Of a stretch of DNA of 64,000 nt, positions 28,039-36,976 are shown piece by piece. The translations under genes and the position numbers were made by a program. Origin of the DNA: Oceaniglobus trochenteri (GTDB lineage: Bacteria > Pseudomonadota > Alphaproteobacteria > Rhodobacterales > Rhodobacteraceae); NCBI RefSeq assembly GCF_020529025.1, contig NZ_JACNMM010000002.1, forward strand, positions 186,001 through 250,000, written 5' to 3'. How positions within the stretch are numbered: position 1 is the first letter of the stretch; each line of letters opens with the position of its first letter. Under the pieces are notes generated by a model. The model saw nothing but the letters and a program-made list of their open reading frames with translations. It was not told the DNA's origin and ran no database searches.

Positions 28039-29358
28039 TCAGAGCTTTGGAGCCTTTTCGAGCAGCGGCATGAGATCGGCCATCTCGGGGCCGCGGGCCT
28101 GGCCGGTCACCGCCTTGCGCAGCGGCATGAACAGCCCCTTGCCCTTGCGACCGGTCGCCTCTTTCACCGCGCCGGTCCAATTGGCCCAGGTCTCGGGGCC
28201 ATAGGGGGGCGGCGGCAGCATCTCCAGCGCCTGCGCCACGAATTCGCGGTCTTCCTCGGCGACGTCGGGGGTGGCGCCATCGCGCATCATCGCCCACCAA
28301 TCAGCCATCCCGGCGCGGGTGGCGACATTGTCCTTCACCACCTCCCAGAATTGCGCCGCCTTGTCGTCGGGCACGCCCAGTCCGGCGATCTCGTCCTTGA
28401 CCCGGGCGAAGGGCATGGCGGCCACGGCGCGGGCGGTCAGCGGCTTCAGATCCTCGGCGTCGAACTTGGTGGGCGCGACACCGAAATGCGAGATGTCGAA
28501 GCCCTCCACCAGCTCATCCAGGCTACTGCGCAATTCGACCGGCTGCGACGATCCCAGCCGCGCCATCAGCGAAAGCAGCGCCATCGGCTCGACCCCGCCG
28601 GCCCGCAGATCGCGCAGCGACAGGGTGCCCAGGCGTTTTGACAGCGCCTCGCCCTGCGGCCCGGTCAAAAGCGAATGGTGGGCGAACTCGGGGTGGCCAT
28701 GGCCCAGTGCCGCCATGATCTGGATCTGGGTGGCGGTGTTGGTCACATGGTCGCTGCCGCGCACCACATGGGTCACGCCCATCTCGGTGTCGTCCACGAC
28801 CGAGGCCAGGGTATAGAGAACCTGCCCGTCGCCCCGGATCAGCACCGGATCGCTGACGCTGGCGGCATCGATGGATATGTCGCCCAGGATGCCATCGGTC
28901 CAGGTGATCCGCTCCTGGTCCAGAAGGAACCGCCAGTGCGGGTCGCGCTCGGCGCGCAGGCGGGCCTTCTCATCCTCGGACAGCGCCAGCGCGGCACGGT
29001 CATAGACCGGTGGCTTGCCCATGTTCAGCTGCTTCTTGCGCTTCAGGTCCAGTTCGACCGGGGTTTCGAAACCCTCATAGAAGCGCCCCTTGTCGCGCAG
29101 GGTGTCGGCCGCCGCATGATAGCGGTCCAGCCGCGCGCTCTGACGCTCGATCCGGTCCCAGGTCAGGCCCAGCCATTCCAGGTCTTCCTGGATGGCGTCG
29201 GCGTATTCCTGTTTGCTGCGTTCCGGGTCTGTGTCGTCCAGCCGCAAAATGAAGGTGCCCCCCGCCTTGCGCGCGATCATCCAGTTCATCAGCGCGGTGC
29301 GCAGGTTGCCGATATGGATGTATCCGGTGGGCGACGGGGCGAAACGGGTGGTGGTCAT
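28039..29358 (-). CDS. gltX: Glutamyl-tRNA synthetase
   Basis: 439 residues, class I. TGYIHIGN (HIGH box) near residue 11 and ALSKRLG (KMSKS box) near residue 235. The two ends fit the GluRS family; this is slightly shorter than the usual ~470 residues and resembles the second GltX of Rhodobacterales, so whether it charges Glu or Gln tRNA is not decided here. The ATG at 29358 puts FAPSPTG at residue 6, as is usual. Confidence 0.93.
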   Translation of the reverse strand: MTTTRFAPSPTGYIHIGNLRTALMNWMIARKAGGTFILRLDDTDPERSKQEYADAIQEDLEWLGLTWDRIERQSARLDRYHAAADTLRDKGRFYEGFETPVELDLKRKKQLNMGKPPVYDRAALALSEDEKARLRAERDPHWRFLLDQERITWTDGILGDISIDAASVSDPVLIRGDGQVLYTLASVVDDTEMGVTHVVRGSDHVTNTATQIQIMAALGHGHPEFAHHSLLTGPQGEALSKRLGTLSLRDLRAGGVEPMALLSLMARLGSSQPVELRSSLDELVEGFDISHFGVAPTKFDAEDLKPLTARAVAAMPFARVKDEIAGLGVPDDKAAQFWEVVKDNVATRAGMADWWAMMRDGATPDVAEEDREFVAQALEMLPPPPYGPETWANWTGAVKEATGRKGKGLFMPLRKAVTGQARGPEMADLMPLLEKAPKL

Positions 29359-29426
29359 GGGCAAACTCCTGTTGCGCTGTCCATTCCACAACCCGGCCAT
29401 CTTGTCCAGAATGGCGCAGCGATCCG

Positions 29427-29460
29427 CATCTTTGGTCCTGCAAATATCCCCGCCGGAGGC
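29427..29460 (+). repeat. Intergenic repeat copy B (gltX-zincin gap)
   Basis: CATCTTTGGTCC...AAATATCCCCGCCGGAGG. Lies between the divergent gltX and metallopeptidase genes. Confidence 0.7.
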
Positions 29461-29529
29461 CCGCCGCGCCGGCGGCGGCTACTGCCCGACGCCTCTTGCA
29501 ACCCCGCCCCCCGCAGGCATAGTGCCGCC

Positions 29530-29934
29530 ATGGACGATACGCCCGACACCGCCCCCGATCTTGCCCTGATCGAATCCCTCGCCGAAGCGGCGCGCGCCGC
29601 CCTGCCCGCCCCCTTCCGCGACGGGGCGATGCAGGTGCTTCTGCGAGTCGAGGATTTCGCCCCCGACCACATCCTGCGCGACATGCAGATCGACGATCCC
29701 TTCGAACTCACCGGGCTTTACGACGGAATCCCCCTGACGCAGAAATCCGTGCTCGACCAACCGACCGGCCCCGATACCATCTGGCTGTTCCGCCGCCCGA
29801 TCCTCGATGAATGGGCCGCCCGCGGCGATATCGGCCTGGCCGACCTGGTGACCCACGTGCTGGTGCATGAAATGGCGCATCATTTCGGGTGGGACGACGA
29901 CGATATCGCCAGCGTCGATCGCTGGTGGGAATGA
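29530..29934 (+). CDS. Metallopeptidase family protein (small zincin)
   Basis: 134 residues. HEMAHHFGWDDDDI near the C-terminus is the HExxH zinc site of the DUF1025/Zincin_1 family. A conserved PFELTGLYDGIPL segment precedes it. Cytoplasmic by lack of a signal. Substrate unknown. Confidence 0.85.
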   Translation: MDDTPDTAPDLALIESLAEAARAALPAPFRDGAMQVLLRVEDFAPDHILRDMQIDDPFELTGLYDGIPLTQKSVLDQPTGPDTIWLFRRPILDEWAARGDIGLADLVTHVLVHEMAHHFGWDDDDIASVDRWWE

Positions 29935-30031
29935 CCTGCGCGGCGACGCACAGACCCTGCGCATCGCTGGCCGGGCCGCACATTCGCCCTATCTCTCCCC
30001 CATCTGTTCATTCATTTACGGGAGATCGCCA

Positions 30032-30973
30032 ATGTCCTCACCCTTTCTGACCCGCCGCGCCGCCCTTGCCGGCGCCGCAACCCTGCCCGGCGCCGCCGCC
30101 CTTGCAGGTCTGGCCAGCCCGGCCCTTGCCGAGGCCCACAGCGGTGCCGCCCCTGCCCCGCGCCACCACGCCTTCGCCATCGGTGATTTCAAGGTCAGCA
30201 CCCTCCTGGCCGGCACCCGGACGGTGCCCGATCCCCAGAGCATTTTCGGCATGAATGTCCCGTCCGAGGATTTCGCCGAGGTCAGCAGCCAGAACTTCCT
30301 GCCCACCGACGCGGCGCAGTTCTTCTTTACCCCAACCGTCGTCGCAACGGGTGACGAAGTGGTCCTGTTCGACACCGGAACCGACCCTGACGGCATCAGG
30401 ACGGCCCTCGCCGCCGCCGGCCATGCGCCCGAAGACATCACCACCGTCGTCATCACCCACATGCACGGCGATCATATCGGCGGCCTCATGGCGGGCGATG
30501 CCCCCACCTTCCCCAACGCGAAATACGTCACGGGCCAGGTGGAATACGACGCCTGGTCGAAGATGGACAACGACGGCTTCAAGGCCAAGGTCGCACCGCT
30601 CGCCGACAGGATGAGCTTCCTCAAGGATGGCGACAGCCCCCTGCCCGGCATCACCGCGGTCTCGGCCTTCGGTCACACACCGGGGCACATGGCCTATCAC
30701 CTTGAATCCGGAAGCGACCGCCTCCTGCTCATGGCGGATACGGCCAACCATTATGTCTGGTCCCTCGCCTATCCCGAATGGGAGGTGAAATTCGACGCCG
30801 ACAAGGCCGCCGCCGCCGAAAGCCGCAAGAAGATCCTGGGCATGGTGGCCGCCGACCGCATCCCCCTGGTGGGCTACCACATGCCCTTCCCCGGCCTCGG
30901 CTACGTCGAGACGCGCGGCGAAGGCGGCTTCCACTATGTTCCGGTCAGCTACCAGATGATGCTGAAAGGCTGA
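30032..30973 (+). CDS. Exported metallo-beta-lactamase-fold hydrolase
   Basis: 313 residues. Tat-type signal peptide (LTRRAALAGAATLPG ... ASPALAEA). The zinc site is THMHGDHIGG with further ligands in GHTPGHMAYHL and MADTANH. Members include quorum-quenching lactonases and other hydrolases; here only the fold is supported. GGGAGA precedes the ATG. Single gene; converges with nadE. Confidence 0.88.
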   Translation: MSSPFLTRRAALAGAATLPGAAALAGLASPALAEAHSGAAPAPRHHAFAIGDFKVSTLLAGTRTVPDPQSIFGMNVPSEDFAEVSSQNFLPTDAAQFFFTPTVVATGDEVVLFDTGTDPDGIRTALAAAGHAPEDITTVVITHMHGDHIGGLMAGDAPTFPNAKYVTGQVEYDAWSKMDNDGFKAKVAPLADRMSFLKDGDSPLPGITAVSAFGHTPGHMAYHLESGSDRLLLMADTANHYVWSLAYPEWEVKFDADKAAAAESRKKILGMVAADRIPLVGYHMPFPGLGYVETRGEGGFHYVPVSYQMMLKG

Positions 30974-31020
30974 CAGGTCCGAAAGGGAGGGCTGTCTGCC
31001 CCCCGCGGCTGCGCCGCTCC

Positions 31021-31096
31021 CCCCGAGGATATTTCAGGACCAAAGATGGAGAAAAGACCTTCACATCTTTGGTCCTTCAAATATCCCCGCCGGAGG
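31021..31096. repeat. Inverted pair of the intergenic repeat (copies C and D)
   Basis: Copy C (31021-31049) reads in reverse orientation and copy D (31064-31096) in forward orientation, 14 bases apart. The pair can form a stem of about 25 bases, CATCTTTGGTCC...AAATATCC against its complement. It lies between the convergent metallo-hydrolase and nadE genes and may act as a bidirectional terminator. Confidence 0.7.
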
Positions 31097-31206
31097 CGCC
31101 TGCCCGCGCGGCGCAGCCATCCGGCTGCAAGCCTTGCAAGACAGCCAGACCGGGCGCCAACCGCCCAAAGGGCGCATGTCGAATGCGCCGCAGGCGCGCC
31201 TCTGGA

Positions 31207-32871
31207 TTACGCTCCGCCGGGATCGCGCCAGCGGTTGACGATGGGATAGCGGCGGTCCAGCCAGAACGAGCGCTTGGTCAGTCGCGCGCCGGGCGCGGCC
31301 TGGAAGCGCTTGTACTCCGAGATGTAGATCAGGTGTTCGACCCGTTTCACCGTCTCGCGGTCATAGCCAAGGGCGACGACATCGGCGACCGAGGCATCGA
31401 GGTCAATCAGCTGTTCCAGGATCGCGTCCAGCACGTCGTAGGGGGGCAGCGAATCCTCGTCCTTCTGATCGGCGCGCAGCTCGGCGCTCGGGGGTTTGTC
31501 GATGATGCGGGGCGGGATCACCTCGCCCGCCGCGCCCATCATCCAGTCGCGGTGGTTGGCGTTGCGCCAGCGGCAGGTCTCGAACACCCGGGTCTTGTAG
31601 AGTTCCTTGATCGGATTGTAGCCGCCCGCCATGTCGCCATAGATCGTGGCATAGCCCACCGCGACCTCGGACTTGTTGCCGGTGGTCAGGAGCATCCCGC
31701 CGAACTTGTTGCTGATCGCCATGAGCAGAAGGCCACGCAGCCGGCTCTGGATGTTCTCTTCGGTCAGGTCGGGTTCCGTGCCCTCGAACAGCGGAGCGAG
31801 GGTGTTGGTGATCGCCGCGCGCCCCTCGGTGATCGGCACGAAATCGTAACGCGCGCCCAGCCGTTCTGCGCAGTCCTTGGCATCCTCCAGCGAGCTTTCC
31901 GAGGTATATTCCGAGGGCAGCATGACGCAGCGCACGTTGTCCGGGCCAAGCGCGTCGCAGGCGATGGTGGCCACCAGCGCCGAGTCGATGCCCCCCGACA
32001 TGCCCAGCAGCACCTTCCTGAACCCCGTCTTGCCCATGTAGTCGCGCAGCGCCGTGACCATGACGCGATAATCCTGTTCCCAGGCGTCGGGCACATGGGC
32101 CTTGGGGCCCTTGGCGATGCGCCAGCCTTCGGGCGTGTTTTCGAGATCCACATGGGCGATTTCCTGGTCGAACAGCGGCATCTGGAAGGCCAGTTCGCCG
32201 CCGGGGTTCAACCCGAACGATCCGCCGTCGAAGACCTGGTCATCCTGTCCGCCCACCATGTTGAGATAGATCAGCGGCAGGCCGGTTTCGACCACCCGCG
32301 CCACCATCTGGTTGAACCGGGTATCCAGCTTGCCGCGGTAATATGGCGAACCGTTGGGCACCAGCAGGAACTCGGCCCCCGTTTCCTGCAATGTCTCGGC
32401 CACCTCGGGGTGCCAGGCATCCTCGCAGACGGGCGAACCGACACGGACATCCCCGACCGAATAGGGGCCGCCCAGGGGGCCGCTGTCGAACACCCGCACC
32501 TCGTCGAAGACGGTTTCGTTGGGCAGGTTGTGCTTGAGCACCCGGTGCACCACCGTGCCGCCCCGGCAGATGTGATAGGCGTTGTAAAGCTGCGCACCCT
32601 CGACCCAGGGCCCGCCGATGGCCAGCGCCGGACCGTCGGCGCAGTCGGCGGCCAGCGCCTCGATCGTGGCGATGGCGGTCTGGTGGAAGATCGGTTTGCG
32701 CACCAGGTCCTGGGCGTTGTAGCCGGTGATGAACATCTCGGGCAGCGCGACAAGATCGGCCCCGGCGTCGCGCCCGGCCTCCCATGCGCGGCGGGCCTGT
32801 TCGGCGTTGCCCTTCAGATCGCCCACCACGGGGTTCAGCTGCGCAAGGGTCAGGCGGAATTTCTGCGACAT
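31207..32871 (-). CDS. nadE: NAD+ synthase, glutamine-hydrolysing
   Basis: 554 residues. Residues ~1-265 are a nitrilase-fold glutaminase (Glu in LPEMFITGY, Lys in LKHNLPNE, Cys in CEDAWHPE); the rest is the NAD synthase domain with the PP-loop LGMSGGIDSAL. Converts deamido-NAD (from NadD, 5412-6020) to NAD using glutamine nitrogen. ATG at 32871 has AAAGG upstream. Confidence 0.96.
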   Translation of the reverse strand: MSQKFRLTLAQLNPVVGDLKGNAEQARRAWEAGRDAGADLVALPEMFITGYNAQDLVRKPIFHQTAIATIEALAADCADGPALAIGGPWVEGAQLYNAYHICRGGTVVHRVLKHNLPNETVFDEVRVFDSGPLGGPYSVGDVRVGSPVCEDAWHPEVAETLQETGAEFLLVPNGSPYYRGKLDTRFNQMVARVVETGLPLIYLNMVGGQDDQVFDGGSFGLNPGGELAFQMPLFDQEIAHVDLENTPEGWRIAKGPKAHVPDAWEQDYRVMVTALRDYMGKTGFRKVLLGMSGGIDSALVATIACDALGPDNVRCVMLPSEYTSESSLEDAKDCAERLGARYDFVPITEGRAAITNTLAPLFEGTEPDLTEENIQSRLRGLLLMAISNKFGGMLLTTGNKSEVAVGYATIYGDMAGGYNPIKELYKTRVFETCRWRNANHRDWMMGAAGEVIPPRIIDKPPSAELRADQKDEDSLPPYDVLDAILEQLIDLDASVADVVALGYDRETVKRVEHLIYISEYKRFQAAPGARLTKRSFWLDRRYPIVNRWRDPGGA

Positions 32872-33086
32872 GGGGCGGCCTTTCTGCTTGTCCCGGCTCA
32901 ATTAGCAGATGCCGCGCGAATGAAAAGGCGCAGCCGGTCGAAACCGCACCGCGGCACAGGCCTGCCGGTCGGGGCAAAAACCGTTGCGGGGGCGCGGGGC
33001 GGGCGGTAGGCTGAGGCAAGTCTGACATAACGAATACCGCCGTTCCGGCGGAAATGGGGGCACCGGTGAAGCACGACAGATCAGCC

Positions 33087-34487
33087 ATGGCGACAGTGAA
33101 ACGGGCGCTTTTGGGCGGGGTTGCGGCCATCGCCCTGCTGGGCGCGGCCCATGCCCAGAGCGACGATGTCATCACCAAGCAATACGACGACGGCGGGGTC
33201 TATGAAGGCACCTTCAAGAACGGCCGCCAGGACGGCACCGGCACCTATCGCCTGCCCAACGGCTATGAGTACACCGGCGAATGGGTCGAGGGCGAAATCT
33301 CGGGTCAGGGCACCGCGCGCTTTCCCAACGGGTCGGTCTATGTCGGCCAGTTTGCCAAGGGCAAGCCCGAGGGGATCGGCAAGATCACCTTTGCCGACGG
33401 CGGCACCTACGAAGGCGAATGGGTCGACGGCAAGATCGAGGGCGCCGGCAATGCCACCTATGCCAACGGCGTGACCTACGAGGGCGGTTTCCTGAACGCC
33501 CAGCATCACGGCCTGGGCCGGATGGAGACGCCCAACGGCTATATCTATGACGGCAACTGGGAAAACGGGGTGAAACAGGGGCGCGGCACCATCACCTATC
33601 CCGATGGCGCCGTTTACGAAGGCGACATGGCGGATGGCAAGCGGTCGGGCAAGGGCACGCTGACCATGCCCGACGGGCTGACCTATGTGGGCGACTGGGC
33701 CGATGGCGAGATCACCGGCCAGGGCGTTCTGACCCAACCCAACGGCGACACCTACGAGGGCGCCCTTGTCAACGGCGAGCGTGTGGGCCAGGGCAAGGTG
33801 GCCTATGCCGACGGCGCCACCTACGAGGGCGAGTTCCGCGGCGACAAGCGCGAGGGCCAGGGCGTTTTCGTGGCCACCGATGGATACCGCTATGAAGGCG
33901 ATTGGGTTGCCGGCCGGATCGAGGGGCAAGGCACCGTCACCTATCCCGACGGGTCGGTCTATGTGGGCCAGTTCCGCGATGACCTGGCCGATGGCACCGG
34001 CAAGATCACCTATGGCGACGGCGCCACCTATGATGGCGAATGGAAGGCCGGCATCATCAACGGCACCGGCGTGGCCACCTATGCCAGCGGGCTGGTCTAC
34101 GATGGCGAATTCGTGAACGGGTTGAACGCGGGCCAGGGCACCATGACCTATCCCGACGGATACACCTATACCGGCGCCTGGCAGGACGGCCAGCGCAACG
34201 GCAATGGCAAGGCCACCTATCCCGACGGCACCGTCTATGAAGGCGATTTCGTCAACGGCACCCGCGAGGGCCAGGGCACCATCACCATGCCCGACGGCTT
34301 TACCTACACCGGAAGCTGGAAGGCCGGCGAGATGGACGGCGAAGGCGTGGCGACCTATTCCAACGGCGATGTCTACGAAGGGTCCTTCGTCGCGGGCAAG
34401 CGTCAGGGCCAGGGCACGATCCGCTATGCCAATGGCGACGAGGCCTCGGGCGGCTGGGAGAACGGCGCGCTGACCTCGAGCAACTGA
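33087..34487 (+). CDS. Exported MORN-repeat protein
   Basis: About 466 residues: a signal peptide (MATVKRALLGGVAAIALLGAAHAQ) then 18 full and one partial MORN repeats of 23 residues (consensus YxGxWxxGxxxGxGxxxxxxG). MORN arrays form beta-solenoids, often membrane- or envelope-associated. Start is uncertain: in-frame GTG at 33066, with GGGGG nearby, and ATG at 33054 are alternatives. Repeat regularity is extreme and shows at DNA level as 69-base periods. Confidence 0.88.
   Translation: MATVKRALLGGVAAIALLGAAHAQSDDVITKQYDDGGVYEGTFKNGRQDGTGTYRLPNGYEYTGEWVEGEISGQGTARFPNGSVYVGQFAKGKPEGIGKITFADGGTYEGEWVDGKIEGAGNATYANGVTYEGGFLNAQHHGLGRMETPNGYIYDGNWENGVKQGRGTITYPDGAVYEGDMADGKRSGKGTLTMPDGLTYVGDWADGEITGQGVLTQPNGDTYEGALVNGERVGQGKVAYADGATYEGEFRGDKREGQGVFVATDGYRYEGDWVAGRIEGQGTVTYPDGSVYVGQFRDDLADGTGKITYGDGATYDGEWKAGIINGTGVATYASGLVYDGEFVNGLNAGQGTMTYPDGYTYTGAWQDGQRNGNGKATYPDGTVYEGDFVNGTREGQGTITMPDGFTYTGSWKAGEMDGEGVATYSNGDVYEGSFVAGKRQGQGTIRYANGDEASGGWENGALTSSN
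33195..34460 (+). repeat. Array of 69-base tandem repeats encoding MORN units
   Basis: Period of 69 bases inside the MORN gene; units share ACCTATCCCGACGG-like and GAAGGCGA-like blocks. Prone to copy-number change. Confidence 0.8.
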
Positions 34488-34526
34488 AGGGAACCGCGCT
34501 GACGCGCGGTGCCTGCGGCGCGAGTA

Positions 34527-34540
34527 TTTCTTGCAAGAAA
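34527..34540. repeat. Palindrome TTTCTTG/CAAGAAA in convergent gap
   Basis: Perfect 14-base palindrome between the convergent MORN and photolyase genes. It has no clear T-tract on either side. Confidence 0.4.
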
Positions 34541-34549
34541 GAGGGGGCG

Positions 34550-36076
34550 TCAGACCACCTGGCCGTCGTCGAGCCTGTCAAGCAGGGCGGCGGCCTCGTT
34601 GATGACGGTCTTGCGGTGGCTTTCCTCCATCCTGTCCCAGGTGCGGTACATGTTGGCCATGCGCGGGTTCCTGGCAAAACGATCGCGGTGGCGGTTCAGG
34701 AAATCCCAGTAGAGCAGGTTGAAGGGACAGGCCCCCTCGCCCGTTCTGGCCTTCACGTCATAGGCGCAACCCTTGCAGTAATCCGACATCTTCGAGATGT
34801 AGTTGCCGCTTGAGACATAGGGCTTGGAGCCGATGATGCCGCCATCGGCGAACTGGCTCATCCCGATGGTGTTGGGTGCTTCGACCCATTCGAAGGCATC
34901 GGCATAGACCGCCAGATACCAGTCATGCACCTGCCCCGGATCTATCCCCGCGATCAGGGCGAAGTTGCCGGTGACCATCAGGCGCTGGATGTGGTGGGCA
35001 TAGGCCTCGGCCCGGGTCTGTTCGACGGCTTTTGCCATGCAACGCATCCGCGTCTTGCCGCCCCAGTAGAGGGCGGGAAGATCGCGGCTATGGTTCAGGG
35101 CGTTGCCTTGCGTATATTCGGGGCCCTGCAGGAAATAGATCCCGCGCATGTATTCGCGCCAGCCGATGATCTGGCGGATGAAGCCTTCGGCGGCGTTGAT
35201 GGGCACCTGACCATCGCGCCAGGCCTGCTGCACCGCCTCGCAGACCTCGCGCCAGTGCAGCAAGCCGGTGTTGAGATACATCGAGATGCCCGCGTGATAG
35301 AGAAACCGGTTGTCGGCCAGCATGGCATCCTGGAAATCTCCGAAACGCGGCAGGGCATGGGTGATGAAATGGGTCAGGGCCCGGCGCGCCTGGGTGGTGT
35401 CGGTGGCGAACCAGAAGGGGTTCAGATCGCCGAAATTGTCGGGAAACCGCTGCGCGACCAGGTCCAGCACCTCGTGCACGGTGTCGTCGGGGGTGAACTG
35501 CATCGGGCCGCTGAAGGCGATATCTTTGGGTGCCGGCTTGCGGTTGTCGTGATCGAAGTTCCACTGCCCGCCGGCCGGTTCGTCGCCCTCCATCAACAGG
35601 CCCGTCCTGCGGCGCATGTCGCGATAGAAATACTCCATCCGCAACTGCTTGCGCCCTTCGGCCCAGTGTTCGAAATCCTCGTGGCTGGCCAGGAACCGGT
35701 CGTCGGGCAGCTGTGTCACCTTCAGCGGGCAATGGGCCAGCGCGTCGATCAGCCGCCATTCGCCCGGTTCGGTGGCAAGCACCTCCTGCGCGCCGTGTTC
35801 CTCCGCGCGGCGCAGCAATTCGCCGCAGATCGAGCCGGCGTTGTCGGGATCGTCCAGCCGGGTATAGGCCACCTGCCAGCCGTCATCCCGCAGCCGGGCG
35901 GCGAACTTGCGCATGGCGGCCAGCACGAAGGCGATCTTCTTGGGGTGATGGGCCACATAGGTGGTTTCATCGCCAACCTCGGCCATGACGATCATGTCGT
36001 CCTTCGTGGCCTGTTGCAGCGCCGCGATATCAGGCGAAAGCTGATCGCCCAGGATGAGGATCAGGCGTTTCACCAC
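34550..36076 (-). CDS. cryB: CryB-type iron-sulfur photolyase/cryptochrome (FeS-BCP)
   Basis: 508 residues, the bacterial cryptochrome and photolyase family with an Fe4S4 cluster, as in Rhodobacter sphaeroides CryB and Agrobacterium PhrB. All four cluster cysteines are present at C346, C434, C437 and C450. FAD- and DMRL-binding by family. It either repairs (6-4) lesions or senses light. The C-terminus ends soon after the cluster; the start at 36076 overlaps the 3' end of the SDR gene by 7 bases. Confidence 0.93.
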   Translation of the reverse strand: MVKRLILILGDQLSPDIAALQQATKDDMIVMAEVGDETTYVAHHPKKIAFVLAAMRKFAARLRDDGWQVAYTRLDDPDNAGSICGELLRRAEEHGAQEVLATEPGEWRLIDALAHCPLKVTQLPDDRFLASHEDFEHWAEGRKQLRMEYFYRDMRRRTGLLMEGDEPAGGQWNFDHDNRKPAPKDIAFSGPMQFTPDDTVHEVLDLVAQRFPDNFGDLNPFWFATDTTQARRALTHFITHALPRFGDFQDAMLADNRFLYHAGISMYLNTGLLHWREVCEAVQQAWRDGQVPINAAEGFIRQIIGWREYMRGIYFLQGPEYTQGNALNHSRDLPALYWGGKTRMRCMAKAVEQTRAEAYAHHIQRLMVTGNFALIAGIDPGQVHDWYLAVYADAFEWVEAPNTIGMSQFADGGIIGSKPYVSSGNYISKMSDYCKGCAYDVKARTGEGACPFNLLYWDFLNRHRDRFARNPRMANMYRTWDRMEESHRKTVINEAAALLDRLDDGQVV

Positions 36077-36732
36077 GGAATGGTCGCGCCGGAATAATCG
36101 AAGAACCCGCCCGATTGCGCCGGTTCCAGCGCGGCGATGACATCGACCAGGTTCTTCGCCGCCACCTCGGGGGTGACCTTGGCGTGGTCGGGATAATCGG
36201 CGGTGAAGGCGGTTGCGACGGTGCCGGGGTGCAGGCAGACGGCGATGGCCTGGCGGTGGCTGCGCGCCAGTTCGATCGCGCCGCCATGGATGAACTGGTT
36301 CAGCGCCGCCTTGGAGGCGCGATATCCGTGCCAGCCGCCCAACCCATTGTCGCCGATGCTGCCCACCCGGGCCGAAAGGGCGGCGAAGACTGCCCGCCGG
36401 TCACGCGGCAGAAGGCGCAGGGCGTGTTTCAGGATCAGCGCGGGGCCGATGGCATTGGTGGCGAACTGCGCCGCCAGCGCCCCGCCCTCAAGTGCCCTGA
36501 GCGATTTTTCCGGCGGCCTTGCGTCGATGACCAAAGCGCCCGTTGCCACGAAAACCAGATCGAAAGGGCCCGCAAGCGCGCCAAGGTGGCGTTCGATGCT
36601 GGCCTCGTCGGTGATGTCGAGCCCGTCTGCACTGCGCGACAGGGGGGTGACGGCAACGACCCGCCCCTGCAGTTCGCCCGCGATGGCGCGCCCGATGCCG
36701 CCCGATGCCCCGATGACCAGTGCCTGTTCCAT
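36070..36732 (-). CDS. Short-chain dehydrogenase/reductase, CsgA-like
   Basis: 220 residues. NAD(P)-binding GASGGIG at 8-14 and the catalytic YRASK motif; SARVGSIGDNGLGGW is the usual serine region. Located immediately upstream of, and coupled to, the photolyase gene. Substrate unknown. Confidence 0.88.
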   Translation of the reverse strand: MEQALVIGASGGIGRAIAGELQGRVVAVTPLSRSADGLDITDEASIERHLGALAGPFDLVFVATGALVIDARPPEKSLRALEGGALAAQFATNAIGPALILKHALRLLPRDRRAVFAALSARVGSIGDNGLGGWHGYRASKAALNQFIHGGAIELARSHRQAIAVCLHPGTVATAFTADYPDHAKVTPEVAAKNLVDVIAALEPAQSGGFFDYSGATIPW

Positions 36733-36817
36733 GAGCCAGAGCTAGGCCCGCGCCCTGCCCCGTCAAGCGGGCGATTTCGGGGTTTACATTCGGGCGCGGC
36801 CGGGTATCGTTTGCGCC

Positions 36818-36904
36818 ATGGAACACCGCGCCCATACCCCCGCCCTGAGTGCCGAAACGGCACCGCTTGGCCTGCGCGGCCTGCTTCTTCTTAGTCGCCT
36901 CTGA
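36818..36904 (+). CDS. leuL: Leucine leader peptide (leuA attenuator)
   Basis: A 28-codon reading frame in the leuA leader with 8 leucines, including GLRGLLLLSRL at its end. Four consecutive leucine codons at residues 22-25 read CTG CTT CTT CTT, an unusual codon run in this GC-rich genome, as expected for ribosome stalling. It lies 73 bases before leuA. No strong ribosome site is seen. Confidence 0.8.
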   Translation: MEHRAHTPALSAETAPLGLRGLLLLSRL

Positions 36905-36930
36905 GCGTGCCTTCGGCGCGACCGCTCAGG
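36846..36930 (+). promoter_or_regulatory. Attenuator hairpins before leuA
   Basis: GTGCC/GGCAC (36849-36863) lies inside the leader peptide; a second element, GAGCG/CGCTC with inner TTCG-looped bases, starts at the leader stop codon. Arrangement fits alternative pairing set by ribosome stalling at leucine codons. The second hairpin has no T-run, so it may be a weak terminator or act on translation. Confidence 0.55.
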
Positions 36931-36976
36931 GGTGGACCAGCGCCGGAAGAACAGAAGCACCAAGGATACCAATGAC

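Noticed and set aside
33081-33929. Long open frame antisense to the MORN gene
   Set aside because: Repeat-driven mirror of the MORN coding sequence without start or ribosome site.
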